Shown here in pieces: positions 59,580 through 64,000 of a stretch of DNA of 64,000 bases. The notes below the pieces were generated by a model. It did not search any database. It was not told where the DNA came from and saw only the letters and a program-made list of their open reading frames with translations. The translations under genes were made by a program, and so were the position numbers. The DNA is taken from positions 1-64,000 of the forward strand of contig VTPC01002312.1 in assembly GCA_011009095.1 (NCBI GenBank), written 5' to 3'. The first letter of the stretch is position 1, and each line of letters opens with the position of its first letter. The stretch comes from Ignelater luminosus (Eukaryota; Arthropoda; Insecta; Coleoptera; Elateridae).

Positions 59580-62500
59580 TAGCTCTTTCTCTTACTACAG
59601 CACAAGGTCGGATACCTTTCGGACAGAACTCGTATATGCAAAACGTGCTTCTTAATCTTTTGATACATCCTTTTAAGGTTTTGGAATTACCCGTTTTATT
59701 GTTTTCTAGGGCTCTTTAAAACACAAAAAGAAGTAAAACATGTTATTTCAACGTTTTGAAAGAATATATCAAAAGATACAGGGGCGTAGTTTGCATATAA
59801 TCCGAGCTTCACCCGTAGCTATATCTTAGAAAATTTCTGGTCACACCTTTTTGTTTTTGTCACGGGATTGTTGCAAGTTTCTAAAAGGTTCTCGGCGGCC
59901 CTTATAAATGTTTTTATGGGGATCGTTTCGAAAACAGTAACCTAAAGAATTGGTAAACAGAAGAATTTGATGGCCATTGATTCTCTTTTTCTAGATGAAC
60001 AACTGTCAACATATTCATTTGTTTTAAGAGCAGCCTACTACTAAACATTCTGTCGTTTACCGTGAGAAATCTGTTTTTTGTTATAGCTACCCGGCCTTAG
60101 CTCAAGATAGCTGGGAAGCCCGAACTCCTTAGAAACAAAATTTAGTTGTTGTCATTCACCCATCTAACCGCGCCTCTTCTGTAATGAGATGATCCGAACA
60201 AAATAAATCCTTCCAGAGATTTCACTAACGGTTTAATTCGTGTTTATAGATACTTCTCTTTGTGATAAAAGAGTTAGTTTTATGAATACAGATACAAATG
60301 CCTTTCTCTGAAAACTTAGTGACTTGTTTCTTCCTTTTTCTCAACGGAATTACTGTCGGATCTTTTGTTGTAAAAAATTCTAGACCAGAAGTCTGAGAAA
60401 ACTCGGCTTTGACAAGACACAGTAAAATTCCGGATTAAGTCGGTGCGGCGTACACTTTCGTAGTCTCTGTCTTAGCTTATCATCGCGCAATGGAACCAAC
60501 ACGAATATAGGTGTAAAATCGCTATTGACTCTTGACTTTCCAGACCAGTAAATAAAAGCAATTTAACTTCTTGACCATGTCTCTAACAGAGATGTAGGGG
60601 TTAGGGTGAGATGTACGTTGATCTCTCAAGTTTATTCTTACGACCCGATTCCGATGCTCTCTGATACATGAAACTGTCTCTGAACTCCCGGATATTGTGC
60701 ATGATTGTCAAAGTGGCATATTCCAGCTTTTTGGCGATCATCCAGATTTTCTGTAGACTTGTGGACTAGTTTGTTGCAACGAAGTTGTTCAGTTGTGATT
60801 TACACTTTGGTTACCCCCTGTATTGTTTTCGAAAAATTTGTCTTGATAGATAAACAAGTGACAAGTTCCAGTTAGGCTGCTTGGTCGTACGGATAAGATA
60901 TTGTGAACAATTTTAAATGCACAGATTATTTCATGTACAAACTTTACCCAAACGGGGTGCCCCTTATTTTCGGACCCACCAGACCTATTGGGATAAAAGG
61001 CCTTGACCTGAATCGAAATATTTCTGGCTGATACAGGGGTAGTTACATCATTAGTGCAGAGCACTCTGGTCCAATTTTGCCAAGACGACCCAAAAAGGCA
61101 ACTCTAAAACTCTTCGAATTTGTACTAACTGGAATCAACATCATGATATTTTTAGATTTTCCTTGGGTTGAGGCGAATACAACAGTTACGGATATTTTAT
61201 AATGAAGTTATCTAGTAAACCCAATGTGTTGTCTTCTTTTAATGTTTCGGTGGTAGATATTTGATTGTATTTACAGTGAGTTTTACTAGCCTGTCTTTGA
61301 TATCCAATACTAAAATTCTTTTCAAATGATTGGGTACAGAAGAAGATCATTTTCAGTACTCAGAAGAAACTGCTTATGCGTTCTTTGGCAAAACAAATCG
61401 TTTCAAGGGCAAGAAAAGAAAAATTATGCTTTGCCCTGATTTAAGTTCTATATATACCTTTACAAAACCTTTCTTTTCGTTTAATTACTTCAATACTATA
61501 TACCACACTGAAAGAGCCCATCTGAAAGAATTCTAGTCAAATTCGTGTTAGTTTTATTTCTGTGGAGACTAGTTGCCTTGGTCTATATTCTTGAAAAGTT
61601 AAAAATTGTTTAGAAATAGTACCTTAGAGTCTAGACAATCTAGACGAAGAAGATTCACGGTTTTACGCATTGCAGGAAGAAGACAATTTCGCCATTTTAT
61701 GATATATTGCGACCATGCAAAGACATGCATCGATACAGTACTGTAAAGCAACGACACGTAGACCTTATAATTGACGTGTTGGAACTCCAAAATTTTGCAA
61801 AGAGGCATAAATCCTTTACCAACCTATTCGGGCTCGGCTAGAGCGACCTGAACTTTAACGGCAAGGCAGAGGGGCGTAAATCTTTGGCCTCTGGTGTTTG
61901 ACTCCTGACACAGGAGGAAGATGGCACTTTTTAGCGCACGAAATTGCTGCGTCATCAGCCATGTTGGTGTGAAGACGATTGGTTTGCATCCGTTGTGTTA
62001 GCGCTGAGAACTTCTTTTCTTCTGCCGTGGTAGGTTGTGTCGTGGATGCAGGTCTGGTAGAAGAATGTCCCGATGATAAGGATGTTGGCTATTGATGCGA
62101 TAAACTGATATGGGAAGAAAATGCGTTAGTAGCTTCCCCTTTTTTCGTATTTTTTCGAAAATCTTCTCCGTGCAGAGTGCAGTTGGTCGATTTAGTAGCT
62201 GTTGACTCCATAGGATGTTAATTCTCCCTCGGAGGATTATGACAGATCAGTCTTCAAGAGAATGGATCGAAGAACCATGTCCATTGATGTAGTTGCAAGA
62301 AGAGAAAGCTGCTGGATAGACGGAAGACTAGATCTGTCAGATCATTGCATCGTACCAGTCAGGATAGCGGACTCACTATCCTATTGAAGACAATTAGTTC
62401 TGGGCGACCTGGTACATAGTACCAATATTGAGAGCAAAAGCATTGTTTGTTGTGCACTCAAAAAACCACGAACAATTATGTAGACATGATCCAGAGATTG

Positions 62501-64000
62501 TTCTCTGAGATTATAATAAAGACAAAATTGTCAATGTCTTTGCAAATATAACAAGTTACAAAACTAGTTCACATTTTAAAGACGTTGATAATTTTGTCTG
62601 TACTATAATAGACTACAAGAACACGAACTTGATCACCGTGATCATGTTTTATTTTAAATTCCTCTTCAGTTCTGGGCCTAGGTTGGTAGATGGAGCTGAA
62701 CGCTGTGGTTAGATAGAGAGAAACTTGTTGACAATTATCTAGACGTGTAATAGTTCTGGAGATGGACATGTGACAATGAAAACAATGATAGTGTTAGTGA
62801 CTATGACCAAGGATCATGTTGGGGATGATGAGCTTCAGATGAAGACAACGGTAATACTAAATGTGATGAAATTGCAACGACAATGAATGGAGATAGAGTA
62901 AGCCCAAGACGTAGGATAAAGATGGAATAATCTTGGAATGGAGTTACAATTTGATAGTTTATGCTAAATATTAAGTTTTGATAGTTGATGGCGTAAATGA
63001 GAGAGGACCGCGGGCTTGATAGTTTTTCGTTAAGAAGTTGTTGATGTTAAATATTTGTTGAATAGCCTTACTGACTGTAGATAATAGTTGTTAATGATAG
63101 AAATCAGTTCCTTTTAGAACAACAACCCTGAATTTTGCGCTAAGGATAATTTGAGCACAGATGATGATCATTGCTGAATCTATGGAACTCCAAGCACAGG
63201 AAACCGACTGAGGTGGAGTTCTTACAATAAATAAAGACGTCTACCACCTTTATGGGATTGCTACCAGGTTGAGAACTGCTTATGTAGAGACGCTTTTGAT
63301 TCTTTTATAAACGACAAGAAATAATAGATACGCAACTTTTACTTGTTGTTTCTGCTCATAAGTTATTTTGTTAGGTGACCAGAAAATCTCGCAACGAGTA
63401 GAACCAATTCTAAATTTTATAGAAAAGCTTCCATTGCTACTCATGTCACTGTCAGTACAACACAACAATCCAATTTTCTTTGTCGCTAATTAAATAGGTG
63501 ACCTCCTTCGTTGTTTTCCAACCGTTTTACTTAAATCATTCTGATACCAACTTTTACTACTTTCTGATGATTGTCTGTATGTTAACAGTGCAGTCATAAA
63601 ATAAACTTGCATTTGTACTAGATTTGATAAGAGCAAATATCAGAATCTAAAGAGTACTAGAAGCTACCTAGAAGCTAAACGTATAAAAGTGGTGTTACAG
63701 TAAGCCACCATAAAAATACATACATCCTTCTGTTTCTTTGTTAGCTGTTACTTACTGTCACATCTGCATGTACCTACTATTTGTTCAAATTTCTATACAC
63801 AGAATTATGAAAAATATTAAATGAAACAAATCAATTTGCTTGTTAGTTTTATTATCTACTTACTGTTTCTTAAACAAGTTAAGATTAGTGCAGAATTCAT
63901 CGCATCCTTCTTTATTTATTGTGGAAAAATCGATACCCACTTATCTCTCTTACATTGGGTTTTACAGTTTCTTATCTCTGTTTAGTAAGTCTGCGGCTGC
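59580..64000. other. unrecognised sequence to the end of the window
   Basis: Mixed composition, somewhat GC-richer at 61800-62400. The minus frame 61064-60789 (91 codons) and the minus frame 62769-62569 show no domain I know. No tRNA, satellite or RT motif was found. Some of it may be unclassified repeat. Confidence 0.35.

Noticed and set aside
60789..61064. 91-codon minus frame considered as a retroelement piece
   Set aside because: No protease, RT, RNase H or integrase motif.

Overview
This window is AT-rich eukaryotic DNA, most likely from an insect. Every recognisable coding trace is either a first exon of a host gene, a broken gene copy, or a decayed transposable element. There are no operons, ribosome binding sites or bacterial features. 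The order of insect cannot be read from the sequence; the mix of mariner, pogo, Jockey-, RTE- and R1-like elements, tRNA-derived SINEs and an Academ-like DNA transposon is found in several orders.

Layout. 0-8 kb is a nest of element remnants: mariner, Jockey RT cut by a second mariner, a pogo transposase with a SINE in its tail, and an RTE-like LINE with an internal deletion. 8-11 kb is AT-rich spacer with one CpG-rich island containing six GCGTC pentamers. 11.0-19.4 kb holds two nearly identical 4-kb segments that abut a 400-N gap on both sides. Each carries a disrupted copy of the C-terminal half of ARMC8 (a CTLH/GID E3 ligase subunit) and a decayed LINE. The arrangement looks like two haplotypes laid end to end rather than a true tandem duplication. 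19.8-20.5 kb is another mariner-like relic.

22.8-34 kb looks like the 5' region of a host regulatory gene: GC-richer islands, then a 91-codon coding exon (25403-25676) rich in His, Ser and Ala and ending in a GTGAGT donor. More GC-rich islands follow at 32.3 and 33.1 kb inside the presumed first intron. No later exon is visible, so the gene would continue past the window or be interrupted. Its family is not resolved.

34.7-40.6 kb is a minus-strand transposon-type ORF family split by a rather well preserved minus-strand Jockey LINE, which itself carries a 63-bp insertion with a perfect 10-bp target-site duplication. 42.6-44.35 kb is a GC-rich satellite built from a 9-bp unit with higher-order repeats. 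47.6-51.2 kb is a degenerate tandem repeat into which a 2.2-kb DNA transposon inserted. That transposon has about 190-200-bp terminal inverted repeats and a TAT target duplication, and encodes the remains of a protein with FEN1/XPG-nuclease-like motifs. This is the most interesting object in the window. 52-60 kb returns to LINE, pogo and mariner fragments; 60-64 kb has nothing I recognise.

Almost nothing here works together as a pathway. The only candidate living host gene is the exon at 25.4 kb; the rest records repeated insertion, nesting and decay.
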